The position numbers were made by a program, and so were the translations under genes. Under the pieces are notes generated by a model, which was given only the letters and a program-made list of their open reading frames with translations, ran no database searches and had not been told where the DNA came from. Below, in pieces: positions 33,266-41,341 of a stretch of 64,000 nt of DNA. Each line of letters starts with the position of its first letter. Positions within the stretch are counted from its first letter, which is position 1. The DNA comes from Desulfobacterales bacterium (lineage in GTDB: Bacteria > Desulfobacterota > Desulfobulbia > Desulfobulbales > JAGXFP01). The stretch lies in NCBI GenBank assembly GCA_024637225.1, contig JAGXFP010000018.1, positions 1-64,000 on the forward strand. The letters run 5' to 3'.

Positions 33266-35220
33266 TGGGTGGTCCTTACTATCGGCAGGATGACCGTAAA
33301 GGTGCTGCCGCTCTCGGGTTCGCTGTTAAAAAAGATATTGCCGCCGTGCCTGGTTACGATCCCGTAACAGACCGAAAGCCCCAGGCCGGTACCCTTGACC
33401 TCCGGCTTGGTGCTGAAAAACGGCTCGAAGATCTGTTTTGCTTCTTCCGGACCGATCCCTTTTCCGCTGTCCATGATCTGGATCACGATTACCTTGCCGA
33501 AAAGGACCTCGGTGGAGACCTCGATCCAGCCGCCCGAGTCGGGAATGGCGTCGATCCCGTTTTTGATCAGGTTGAGGATCACCTGTTTGATCTGATCTTC
33601 GACCCCGACGATCTCGACCATATCGGCGGCGTATTCCTTTACCACTCGGATATTTTTATTCTGCACCTCTTTTTTGGTCAAACTCAAGACCGAATCGATT
33701 GTCTCGTGAATGTCGAGGGGCGCCACCACTCCGGTGGAGGGCCGGTTGAAGTCCTGGAGATCCTTGATCAGCCTCTTGATCCGGTCGCATTCCTCCAGGG
33801 CCATCCCGGCCAGTTCGACCTCCTCTGCGGACAGGGCCTCGTTTTGCTTGAGATCGGCGATGACGTTTCTGATCCCGAAGAGCGGATTGTTGATCTCATG
33901 GGCGATGGAGGCGGAAAACTTGCCGATGACGCTGAGCTTTTCGGCGTGCAGCAGCTTTTTGTGGGTCTCCTCCAGCTCCCTGGTCCTTCTTTCCACGGTC
34001 TCCTCCAGCTCCTGCCTGGATCTATCGAGTCTTTTCTCCAGCCACGTTCTTTCGCTGATGTCGCGGGCTATTCCCTGCACTTCGACAACCTTCCCTCCCC
34101 TGAAAACCGGCGACGCGCCGACCTCGAATTCAACCTCGCGCCGGTCGGCCCGGAGCAGCTTCATTTCAAGGAGATTGAGCTGGTCGCCGCCGACTACCTG
34201 TTGCAACGCGGTCAGGGTCCCGTGCAGATCTTCCCCGGCCACTAATTCCAAAAGATGCCGGTTCAGTAATTTTTCGGGCTCATACCCCAATAGGCGTACC
34301 GCCGGGGAAACATAGATTACCATGCCCTCCGGATCGACCCGGAAGATGATGTCGGTGCTGATCTCGGCGATGGAACGAAATCGGGCTTCGCTTTCCTCCA
34401 GGGCCAATTGCGCCTTTTTGTACTGCGTGGTTTCGCGCAGAGTCAGGACCAATCCCTCCACCTTGCCCTTCTCGTCCTTCTCGGGAAACAGGCTCCAGTC
34501 CCAATAGGTGACGCCCAGTTCCGGCCGGTCCGCAAATTCAAAGGGTTTATCCTTGTAAAAGACCGGCTCTCCGCTATCGCGCACTTTTTTGAAAATGGCC
34601 TCGTTTTCGGGAGATGGATAGAGGTCGAAATGGTTTTTGCCGACCAGTTCCTCCGGCGGCATCCCCATATTTTCAGCGTAGGGCGGATTGACCCAGACGA
34701 AGTTGAAGTCGGGATCGAGATAGACCAGCATGATATCGGTAAATCGGGTGACGGCGCACTGGCGGAGCCGCTTCTCCAGTTCCCGGTTCGACCGGCGGAG
34801 ATCCCCGAGAAGATCGCGCACCTGATACTGGCGCTGCCGCGCCTCCAGGACCGACTGCAGGACGGAGATCAGGGAGGCGGACGAAACCGGTCGTTCGATC
34901 ATGGTCAGATTGGGGATACGGTCGAGGAGGGATTTTCCCTGCGCCCTCCGGCCGTATGATTTTCTGACCAGCAGGACCACCGGCAGTTCCGACCAAAGGG
35001 GCTCGTTGAGGAGCAGGGCCTCGATATCCTCGACAAACGCGGCGGTCAGGATCTCCGCTTCCAGGAGCAGGGCGCCGCACCCCTCGGCGGCTTCGGCGCC
35101 GAGCGTCCCGGAATCCGGGCATACCCGGTAGGGCAGGCCATGCTGCTCCAAAAGCCTGGAGATGACCCGGATATCGGCCTGGTTCGCCATCCTGATCAGG
35201 ATGGAAAGTTCGTTACTCAC
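33262..35220 (-). CDS. Soluble PAS-PAS histidine kinase with N-terminal pseudo-receiver
   Basis: The 652-residue protein starts with a receiver-like domain without a clear phosphorylation site (about 1-130). PAS domains follow at about 160-275 and 285-400, then a coiled coil. The H-box is FSASIAHEINNPLFGI, and the HATPase domain has N box LNLIKNGIDAI, DSGKGI and GTGLGLSV. No membrane helix is present, so it senses a cytoplasmic signal. It is six bases after the KaiC-like gene and overlaps the response regulator by four bases. The three together form an operon resembling a KaiC-linked signalling unit. Confidence 0.92.
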   Translation of the reverse strand: MSNELSILIRMANQADIRVISRLLEQHGLPYRVCPDSGTLGAEAAEGCGALLLEAEILTAAFVEDIEALLLNEPLWSELPVVLLVRKSYGRRAQGKSLLDRIPNLTMIERPVSSASLISVLQSVLEARQRQYQVRDLLGDLRRSNRELEKRLRQCAVTRFTDIMLVYLDPDFNFVWVNPPYAENMGMPPEELVGKNHFDLYPSPENEAIFKKVRDSGEPVFYKDKPFEFADRPELGVTYWDWSLFPEKDEKGKVEGLVLTLRETTQYKKAQLALEESEARFRSIAEISTDIIFRVDPEGMVIYVSPAVRLLGYEPEKLLNRHLLELVAGEDLHGTLTALQQVVGGDQLNLLEMKLLRADRREVEFEVGASPVFRGGKVVEVQGIARDISERTWLEKRLDRSRQELEETVERRTRELEETHKKLLHAEKLSVIGKFSASIAHEINNPLFGIRNVIADLKQNEALSAEEVELAGMALEECDRIKRLIKDLQDFNRPSTGVVAPLDIHETIDSVLSLTKKEVQNKNIRVVKEYAADMVEIVGVEDQIKQVILNLIKNGIDAIPDSGGWIEVSTEVLFGKVIVIQIMDSGKGIGPEEAKQIFEPFFSTKPEVKGTGLGLSVCYGIVTRHGGNIFFNSEPESGSTFTVILPIVRTTQ

Positions 35221-35226
35221 AATCGT

Positions 35227-36687
35227 CTACTCCATGAGCTTATCGGTATCGCCGATAAAGACGGGGCTGCCGGTCAGGACGCCCCTGAATTCCCGCAACG
35301 GCTCGCCGACCACGACCCCCTCGCCGGTGATCATAAGTTCGCGGATATACTTGTCATGGTCGCCATGCCGTTTCTTGACGGCCGCCACAGCCAGTCGCAT
35401 CCGCCCCATGGCCTCGAGACGCCTGACCAGGATGACGCTGTCGGCCAGGAAGCTGGCGTCGACAACTCCGCGGGTCTGGCCGAACATGCCGTGCTCGGTG
35501 ACGATCATCAGGGTCAACACCCCCTGCTGCCCCAGATAACCGAGAATCTCGTGGAGCTGGGTTATCAGCTGCGGCTCTTCCGGCAGGGTCTCTTGGAACC
35601 CGGTCAAACTGTCGATGACCACCATGCCGACCCCCTGTTTTTCGACCATGAGCCGGAGGGTATGGGCCAGTTCGCCGGCCGAGATATCCCCGATGTTGAC
35701 CTGATCCACCGTTACGGCGCCATCTTCCAGGAAGGGGATCAGATCCATTCCCAGGCTTTTGGCCCGCAGCAGGTAGGTTTCCTTCCGTTCGTCGAACAGG
35801 AAAACCGCTGCTTTCACGCCCCGCCGGGCCGCGGCGTGGACATAGGCGTTCGCCATCGAACTTTTGCCGGTCCCGGATTCTCCCGCCAGCAGGCAGGCGG
35901 TGCCGCCGGTCAGGCCACCGCCGAGCATCCGATCGAGGGGTTCGATATCGCTTTTCACTTCTTTCCAGGCGGCGGGCAGCTTCCCCTCGGTAACGGGCAG
36001 GCGCGGATAGATCTCGACCCCGCCGGTCCTGATCCGGAAGGAATGATAGCCGCCCGAAAAGGCGACGCAGCGCATTTTCTCGACCAGAATGCGGCGGTGC
36101 ATTTCCCCGAAACGGGGGATAACCGTGTCGAGAACGATGACGCCGTGGGCCAGGGTCTTGAACTCGGGGGCCTGTTCGGAGGATTCGACGAAGATGGTGG
36201 TGACGTTGTGATTCGACAAAAGGCGCTGGGTGGCCAGAACCTTCTGCCGGTAAATCACCGGATCGCCGGCCAGCAGGCGGATCTGTTCGATCGAGTCGAA
36301 GACCAGCCGCGCAGGCTGATACTCCTCAACCGCCCGTCCGATGGCGTTCATGACGTCGTCGAGCTGGATCTCCGAACTGGGCAGCAGGGTCTGCTCGGCG
36401 AACTCCGCCTCTCTGTCCGCCTCGAACATCAGGACCCTGATCTCGATGCCGTCCAGATCCCAGCCGTGAACGCCGGCCATTTCCCGGATGCCCAGCTCGG
36501 TCTGCAGCAGGGTGATGTAAAGCACCCTTTCGCCCCGGCGGACCCCTTCGAGGAGAAACTGCAACCCCATGGTGGTCTTGCCGCTTCCCGGACCGCCCAT
36601 CAGCAGATAGGTGTGATTGACGGGCAGACCGCCGTCGAGAATTTCGTCAAGCCCGCCGATTCCCGTTTCTATTCGTGAAATCTTCAT
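35227..36687 (-). CDS. KaiC-like double RecA-domain ATPase
   Basis: The 486-residue protein has two RecA domains with Walker A GGPGSGKTT and GESGTGKSS. The KaiC N-terminus pattern RIETGIGGLDEILDGGLP begins each half (second: IEPLDRMLGGGLTGGT). The first half has LQTE where KaiC has a catalytic Glu pair, while the second has FDERKET. The start at 36687 (MKISRIE) is chosen because AAGGAG lies seven bases upstream. KaiC-like proteins outside cyanobacteria act as ATP-driven switches, often with kinases. No kaiA or kaiB is in the window. Confidence 0.9.
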   Translation of the reverse strand: MKISRIETGIGGLDEILDGGLPVNHTYLLMGGPGSGKTTMGLQFLLEGVRRGERVLYITLLQTELGIREMAGVHGWDLDGIEIRVLMFEADREAEFAEQTLLPSSEIQLDDVMNAIGRAVEEYQPARLVFDSIEQIRLLAGDPVIYRQKVLATQRLLSNHNVTTIFVESSEQAPEFKTLAHGVIVLDTVIPRFGEMHRRILVEKMRCVAFSGGYHSFRIRTGGVEIYPRLPVTEGKLPAAWKEVKSDIEPLDRMLGGGLTGGTACLLAGESGTGKSSMANAYVHAAARRGVKAAVFLFDERKETYLLRAKSLGMDLIPFLEDGAVTVDQVNIGDISAGELAHTLRLMVEKQGVGMVVIDSLTGFQETLPEEPQLITQLHEILGYLGQQGVLTLMIVTEHGMFGQTRGVVDASFLADSVILVRRLEAMGRMRLAVAAVKKRHGDHDKYIRELMITGEGVVVGEPLREFRGVLTGSPVFIGDTDKLME

Positions 36688-37081
36688 AAGATGAACTCCT
36701 TGTTGCATGAATCGTTTTAGCCGGGGTGTTTAAAATCGCTGGCAATTTTGCCGAAGCAGGATCGTCTGCGAGAGAATTAGGCGGGTTGGAAGTTGCCCCC
36801 GGGAAATCTAATCCGGGAAGGCAGTTAAGAAAGAATATCATATCTGTTTGCAAGGAAACCAGCTTTTCCATGAACGTATAAAGCTGGTATTTGAAGATCC
36901 TTCTCTTCCCGTGCCAGTGGAATATCTTCGAATTTCAGGAAGAATATTTCGGAGGAGAGATATCAAAAATGATCAACAGCAGGTCGGCAATGTTGAAGAA
37001 GTTGTCCGTTTTTACGGTTGGATAAGGGGTCGGGGCTCCGTTTGTGCTGAACAGGAGTCCAACAAAGTCCCCCTTCCGCCC
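36688..37081. other. Intergenic stretch upstream of the KaiC-like operon
   Basis: About 390 bases holding the promoter of the KaiC-like operon and the 3' flank of the FHA gene. A short plus-strand frame (36848-37096) has no ribosome-binding site or motif. No terminator hairpin with a T run was found. Confidence 0.35.
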
Positions 37082-37510
37082 CTATTTTTTAAATAATTTT
37101 TTGAAAAAACCGGGTTTCTTTTTATCCGGCGAGGGTTTTTCCTTCTGTGCCACATACATGGTATACAAATCGTCATCCAGAGGATGGGATTGGCCCATTT
37201 TTTCTATATCCAAAACCCCTACCGCTCCGGCAACCATGGAAAATTTCCCCACCATTATCTCATCTTCATCCGCGATCCGGGTTCGTTTGGTGATTTTTTT
37301 ACCGTTCACCCAGGTACCGTTTGTACTGCCGTTGTCGGTCAAGTAGTCGCAGCCTTTATCATGTTCCACTACCGCGTGGTCCCGCGAAATGCTCTGATTG
37401 TCAAGGACAACATCGAATTCCGCTGTACGTCCGATGGTTACGGGTTTTCCCTCGCGAACAATAAAGCGATGCACAGGCTTCTCCTTCAGCATCAAGGTCC
37501 AGATTTTCAC
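37082..37510 (-). CDS. FHA-domain protein
   Basis: The 142-residue protein has an FHA domain (about 18-95) with its phosphothreonine-binding residues: GRTAEFDVVL, SRDHAVVEH, and NGSTNGTWVNG. A basic, proline-lysine-rich tail follows (PSPDKKKPGFFKKLFKK). FHA domains bind phospho-Thr partners, and a Ser/Thr kinase gene lies divergently 305 bases away, the usual pairing. The tail may contact membrane or nucleic acid. It has a good GGAGGATCG ribosome-binding site. Confidence 0.9.
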   Translation of the reverse strand: MKIWTLMLKEKPVHRFIVREGKPVTIGRTAEFDVVLDNQSISRDHAVVEHDKGCDYLTDNGSTNGTWVNGKKITKRTRIADEDEIMVGKFSMVAGAVGVLDIEKMGQSHPLDDDLYTMYVAQKEKPSPDKKKPGFFKKLFKK

Positions 37511-37814
37511 CGTCGATCCTCCTTAAAAAAGCTTCTATACTTTAAAGGCCTCATCTCTTTGTGCCCCACAGGGATCTTAATATAAAGTATCGGCCAATCA
37601 ACTTGTATAAATTATTTTCGGGGAGGCCATGAATAAGGTTCACTATCCCGGGTAGCCCCATTTGCATATCGCGGCCCCGCTTGATTTGTCCCGGGAAAAA
37701 CATTAAAATGCGCCCGTTATCTTTTCTCTCCATAAGGAGATTGGGCATAAATTCCACGCACCGCTTACGCATTTCAAAAGTTCGACCCACCATTCCTTTT
37801 CGAGACGGCTCACC

Positions 37815-39191
37815 ATGGGTGATTTGAAAAAACTGGGCAAATATGCCATCCAATCCATCATCGGCCAGGGAGCCATGGGGGTTGTTTACAAGGGATTCGA
37901 CCCAAACATCGAGCGAACCGTCGCCATCAAGACCATTCGTAAAGACGCCCTCAACAAAGAGGAGAGACAATCGTTGCTGGCCCGGTTCAAACGTGAAGCG
38001 CAAGCGGCCGGCCGCTTGACCCATCCGGGCATTGTCACCGTTTACGATTACGACGAAGACGGCGACAATGCCTTTATAGCCATGGAATATGTGCATGGCC
38101 GGGAACTAAAGGATTATCTCGACAGCAAGCAAAGATTCTCCCTCAACACCGTAATCGACATTATCAGCCAGCTCCTGGATGCCCTTATTTACTCCCACGC
38201 CAAAGGGGTGGTCCACCGCGATATCAAACCGGGCAACATTCTCGTGCTTGCCACCGGCCGGATCAAAGTCATGGATTTCGGGATCGCCAGGATCGAATCC
38301 TCGACTCTTACCCAGTTCGGCGATGTCTTAGGTACCCCGTCCTACATGGCGCCGGAACAGTGTTCCGGGCAACCGGTCGACAAACGCTCGGATCTGTACT
38401 CGACCGGGGGCATCCTCTACCACCTGATCACCGGGGAAAAACCGTTCAATGGCGACTCGATAACCAGCATTATCCATCAGGTCATGGCTATCGAGGCCCC
38501 CCTGGTCTCAAAGATTAACAGTCAGGCGCCGCCTTTCCTTGACGAGGTGGTAAGGAAAGCCCTGGCCAAGGAGCCGGGTCAACGTTTCCAGACGGCGGAA
38601 GAGTTCAAGTCTGCCCTCACCGGAGAATCCCTGGCCGGTGAAATCGTCTTGGCGGAGTTGTCCGGGAAAACCAATACCGAACTGCGCGAGATGTGTAGTG
38701 CGGCCGGAATCACCGGCATAAGTAAAAAAAATAAAAAGCAGCTGATCGAAGCGCTTCAGGATACCGGAAATAACGGCTCCATAGGCTCTGGAACAAACCT
38801 GCCCTCAGCCGAGATTGCCACCGCCGCGCAGCGGCTTGACGCAATCGACCTTGCGGACCAGCAGAAGGAATATGACAAGACCGTCGTCGAGCAGGTGCTG
38901 CCCGAACAACACCTCGCAAAGTTGCTTAAGCGGGCTGTGACCCTCCTGCTTCTGATTATTTTAGCCACAATCGGTTTCACGTTATGGACGATATACTCGG
39001 AAGAACTTACCTACCAGGATCTCAGGCAGCTTACCGCGGAGAAAGCCAGAGAGACTTCGGCTTCGGCTTACGGGGAACTGAGGAGGAAGTCCAAAGTGAT
39101 TTCGGGATCGGCTTACGATCGACTTACAACAATCGTAAAAGAGAAGTACCAAGAGATTTCAGGATCAAACGGCAACTCCGGGCAACAGTAA
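37815..39191 (+). CDS. Transmembrane Ser/Thr protein kinase with Rho_N/SAP-like domain
   Basis: The 458-residue protein has an Hanks-type kinase domain (about 7-270): GQGAMG loop (17-22), Lys39, HRD (134-136), DFG (154-156) and APE (179-181). A short helical motif (285-316: TNTELREMCSAAGITGISKK, then NKKQLIEALQ) resembles Rho_N or SAP nucleic-acid-binding domains. One membrane helix (373-394) leads to a periplasmic helical tail (about 395-458). It may therefore link an envelope signal to phosphorylation, with the FHA protein as a reader. The GACGGCTCACC upstream sequence is only a fair ribosome-binding site. Confidence 0.88.
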   Translation: MGDLKKLGKYAIQSIIGQGAMGVVYKGFDPNIERTVAIKTIRKDALNKEERQSLLARFKREAQAAGRLTHPGIVTVYDYDEDGDNAFIAMEYVHGRELKDYLDSKQRFSLNTVIDIISQLLDALIYSHAKGVVHRDIKPGNILVLATGRIKVMDFGIARIESSTLTQFGDVLGTPSYMAPEQCSGQPVDKRSDLYSTGGILYHLITGEKPFNGDSITSIIHQVMAIEAPLVSKINSQAPPFLDEVVRKALAKEPGQRFQTAEEFKSALTGESLAGEIVLAELSGKTNTELREMCSAAGITGISKKNKKQLIEALQDTGNNGSIGSGTNLPSAEIATAAQRLDAIDLADQQKEYDKTVVEQVLPEQHLAKLLKRAVTLLLLIILATIGFTLWTIYSEELTYQDLRQLTAEKARETSASAYGELRRKSKVISGSAYDRLTTIVKEKYQEISGSNGNSGQQ

Positions 39192-39413
39192 TAGCCCTTC
39201 CGCCAGGCAGTAACATCCAAAGAGCAAACTGGTCTGACAGGATTTCTCACTGGGGTCGGACCACGTCAACCGATCCCAAACCGGCTACTAAACTGGCTCA
39301 ATCGTAGTCCACGAACTCGACCTCTCTCCTTCGATTCCCGTTTCAGGACCAACGAATCCGGAACTCCGGCTTACGCTCCACCCTGCTTCAGTTAACTTGG
39401 CCGTAGTAAAAGG

Positions 39414-39533
39414 TCAATCGGTTGCGTCCTCTACTTCATCGGCGCCGTGCTCGATGTCCTCTCCCATGCCTTCAATTGTATTGCAGCCATTCAGGGCGAC
39501 TCCCAGTAACAACGTGCAGAGACAAAGGCTCAT
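39414..39533 (-). CDS. Entericidin-like small lipoprotein, probably frameshifted at its 5' end
   Basis: The frame encodes MSLCLCTLLLGVALNGCNTI and an acidic tail (EGMGEDIEHGADEVEDATD), with a lipobox-like LNGC. It resembles entericidin-family peptides (lipoproteins of stress or toxin-antidote type). A better start, ATG at 39556 with AGGAG upstream, gives MKSLKK and then loses the frame at a run of six A (39539-39544 complement). One more or two fewer A would join them into a proper basic signal peptide. A base-calling error or a real mutation fits. Confidence 0.65.
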   Translation of the reverse strand: MSLCLCTLLLGVALNGCNTIEGMGEDIEHGADEVEDATD

Positions 39534-39610
39534 AATTCTTTTCAGGCTTTTCATGATTTGATTCTCCTTTCTGTTCATTTTTACGCTCGAGATAGGTTCG
39601 GGCGCCTTTC

Positions 39611-39739
39611 TTAAAACAGACCGAGCACCCCCACGATCAGCAGATATATGCCGATGATGTAATTCAACAATCTGGGCATGGCCAGGATAAGGATGCCGGC
39701 AATGATGGCAATTATCGATTCGATTTGAACTGGATCCAC
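39611..39739 (-). CDS. DUF3096 family small membrane protein
   Basis: A 42-residue peptide starting at GTG (39739) with AAAGGAG upstream. The sequence (DPVQIESIIAIIAGILILAM, then PRLLNYIIGIYLLIVGVLGLF) matches the small two-helix DUF3096 proteins. The function is unknown; they often appear near stress-related small envelope genes, as here. Confidence 0.85.
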   Translation of the reverse strand: MDPVQIESIIAIIAGILILAMPRLLNYIIGIYLLIVGVLGLF

Positions 39740-39933
39740 GGCGAACTCCTTTTATCGGATTCTTCCAACTGTTTGATATTCGTTAAAGCAAGAAACATGC
39801 CCACCCGGTACCGTCCGGTTTTCAATGACGGCATATTATATGCTTTTCTAACCGGCATGGCAGGGCTGTATTGGTCGGTTCGGAAACATCTGACGTCAAC
39901 TTCATGGAAGTTGAAATCTAAAGGAGAACAACC

Positions 39934-40173
39934 ATGTTTAATACATCTTCGCAGAAAACCGCCCGGTCCTCCCATCCTCTATTGACCGGAATTGTAGCCG
40001 GTCTGTTCGCCGGCGCCGTTGCCGGGCGTCGGATAAATTGCTCGATGGATTGGTCTCGAAAAAGCAGAAACGGCAGGATCGGCGAATCCGGGAGGGCCAA
40101 GCCGCTCCTCCTCTCTTTACCGGTTTACGACACAGGTGCCGGAAATCTATGTCGAGGTAATGCTTGGCATTAA
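39934..40173 (+). CDS. Small glycine-zipper membrane protein, C-terminal part possibly out of frame
   Basis: Residues 1-31 (MFNTSSQKTARSSHPLLTGI, then VAGLFAGAVAG) form a polar N-terminus and a glycine/alanine-rich helix, preceded by AAAGGAGAACAACC. After Gly31 the annotated frame becomes unnatural. The frame shifted at GGG (40024-40026) reads ASDKLLDGLVSKKQKRQDRR, a natural-looking amphipathic tail ending at 40160. One missing G would repair it. The role is unknown; it may be a YtxH/osmotic-stress-like protein. Confidence 0.55.
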   Translation: MFNTSSQKTARSSHPLLTGIVAGLFAGAVAGRRINCSMDWSRKSRNGRIGESGRAKPLLLSLPVYDTGAGNLCRGNAWH

Positions 40174-40334
40174 ACATGCTAAACCATGTCTATGTCACCT
40201 GTGGAGGCCGCTCCGATTTGAAAGCGGCTATTTATGATATGAGAAGACCGATATGACGAATTTTACCGAACGGATCAGCCATGTCGGCAAGGCTCGGACA
40301 GCCTTGATATCATCGTCATAATGGAGGCGGACTT

Positions 40335-41138
40335 ATGGAATCCAAAACTTTAGAGGTTGACGGCATTCGCATGCGCTGGGAGGAGAACGGCGAAGGCAGA
40401 CCGGTGATCCTGCTGCATGGCATCCCGACCTCTCCCAGCCTGTGGCGGCATGTGGTTGCCCATTTACCGCAAGCCCGCTGTCTGGCCTGGGAGATGGTCG
40501 GTTACGGCGCTTCGATTCCCGAAGGCAGGGGCCGTGACATCTCGGTGCGCCGGCAGGCGGAATATCTATTGGGCTGGATCCAGGCCCTGGGACTGGAAGA
40601 GCCGATCCTGGTCGGTCACGATCTGGGCGGCGGGGTGGCGCAGATCGCTGCCGTCAGCGATCCTCGGCGGTTTGCCGGCCTGGTGTTGATGAACGCGATC
40701 TGCTACGATTCCTGGCCGATTCCCATGGTCAAGATGATGCGGGCGGCCGGAGCGCTGGCGGAAAAACTGCCTAAAGGCCTCTTCCGATTGATTTTCAAAC
40801 AGTTTATCCATATGGGTCATGATCGCGCCGGCCCCGCGGAGGAATCGGTGCAAGAGCATTGGGCGCACTATGACCAAGCCGATAGCGCAGCAGCTTTTGT
40901 CCGCCAGATTCGATCCCTTGATGTTCGGGACACCTTGGCGGTCAGCGGCCGCCTCCCCGAGCTCGGTCTCCCAACCCGTCTGGTCTGGGGAGCCGCCGAC
41001 CGTTTTCAGAAAATCGGCTACGGTTACCGGCTGGCCCATGATCTGAAGGCCCCTCTGACCCGGATAGAGGGCGGCAAGCATTTTGTTCCGGAGGACTATC
41101 CGGAAGAGGTGGCGCGAACGATCGGCGAACTTCTCTGA
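40335..41138 (+). CDS. Alpha/beta hydrolase, haloalkane dehalogenase/epoxide hydrolase type
   Basis: The 267-residue protein has the oxyanion motif LLHGIPTSPSLW (26-37). The nucleophile elbow is GHDLGGG with Asp96, not Ser, as in dehalogenases and epoxide hydrolases. The catalytic His lies near the end (GGKHFVPEDYPE). A helical cap lies between about 115 and 190. No signal peptide is seen, so it is cytoplasmic. The substrate is unknown. GGAGGCGG precedes the start. It is followed by the PHP-APH gene on the same strand, about 200 bases away. Confidence 0.88.
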   Translation: MESKTLEVDGIRMRWEENGEGRPVILLHGIPTSPSLWRHVVAHLPQARCLAWEMVGYGASIPEGRGRDISVRRQAEYLLGWIQALGLEEPILVGHDLGGGVAQIAAVSDPRRFAGLVLMNAICYDSWPIPMVKMMRAAGALAEKLPKGLFRLIFKQFIHMGHDRAGPAEESVQEHWAHYDQADSAAAFVRQIRSLDVRDTLAVSGRLPELGLPTRLVWGAADRFQKIGYGYRLAHDLKAPLTRIEGGKHFVPEDYPEEVARTIGELL

Positions 41139-41341
41139 TCGCCCTGAGCAACTGATTTTTTCGCTCACTGTCCCGCCGGACGGGACATGTCCTGCCGGAG
41201 CGGAATTTTTTTTCGCGCCAAGAGGGATAAAACCATAACCCGATCCGGAATCCTGCCGCCGCAAAACCGCGGTATGAAACTTGCTGAAATATCTATTGGA
41301 CTGAAAAAGATCGTCTTGATTTTTCGATGGAGGAGGATCAG

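Noticed and set aside
35140-36678. 512-codon plus-strand frame opposite the KaiC-like gene
   Set aside because: Antisense shadow of a gene with two clear Walker motifs.
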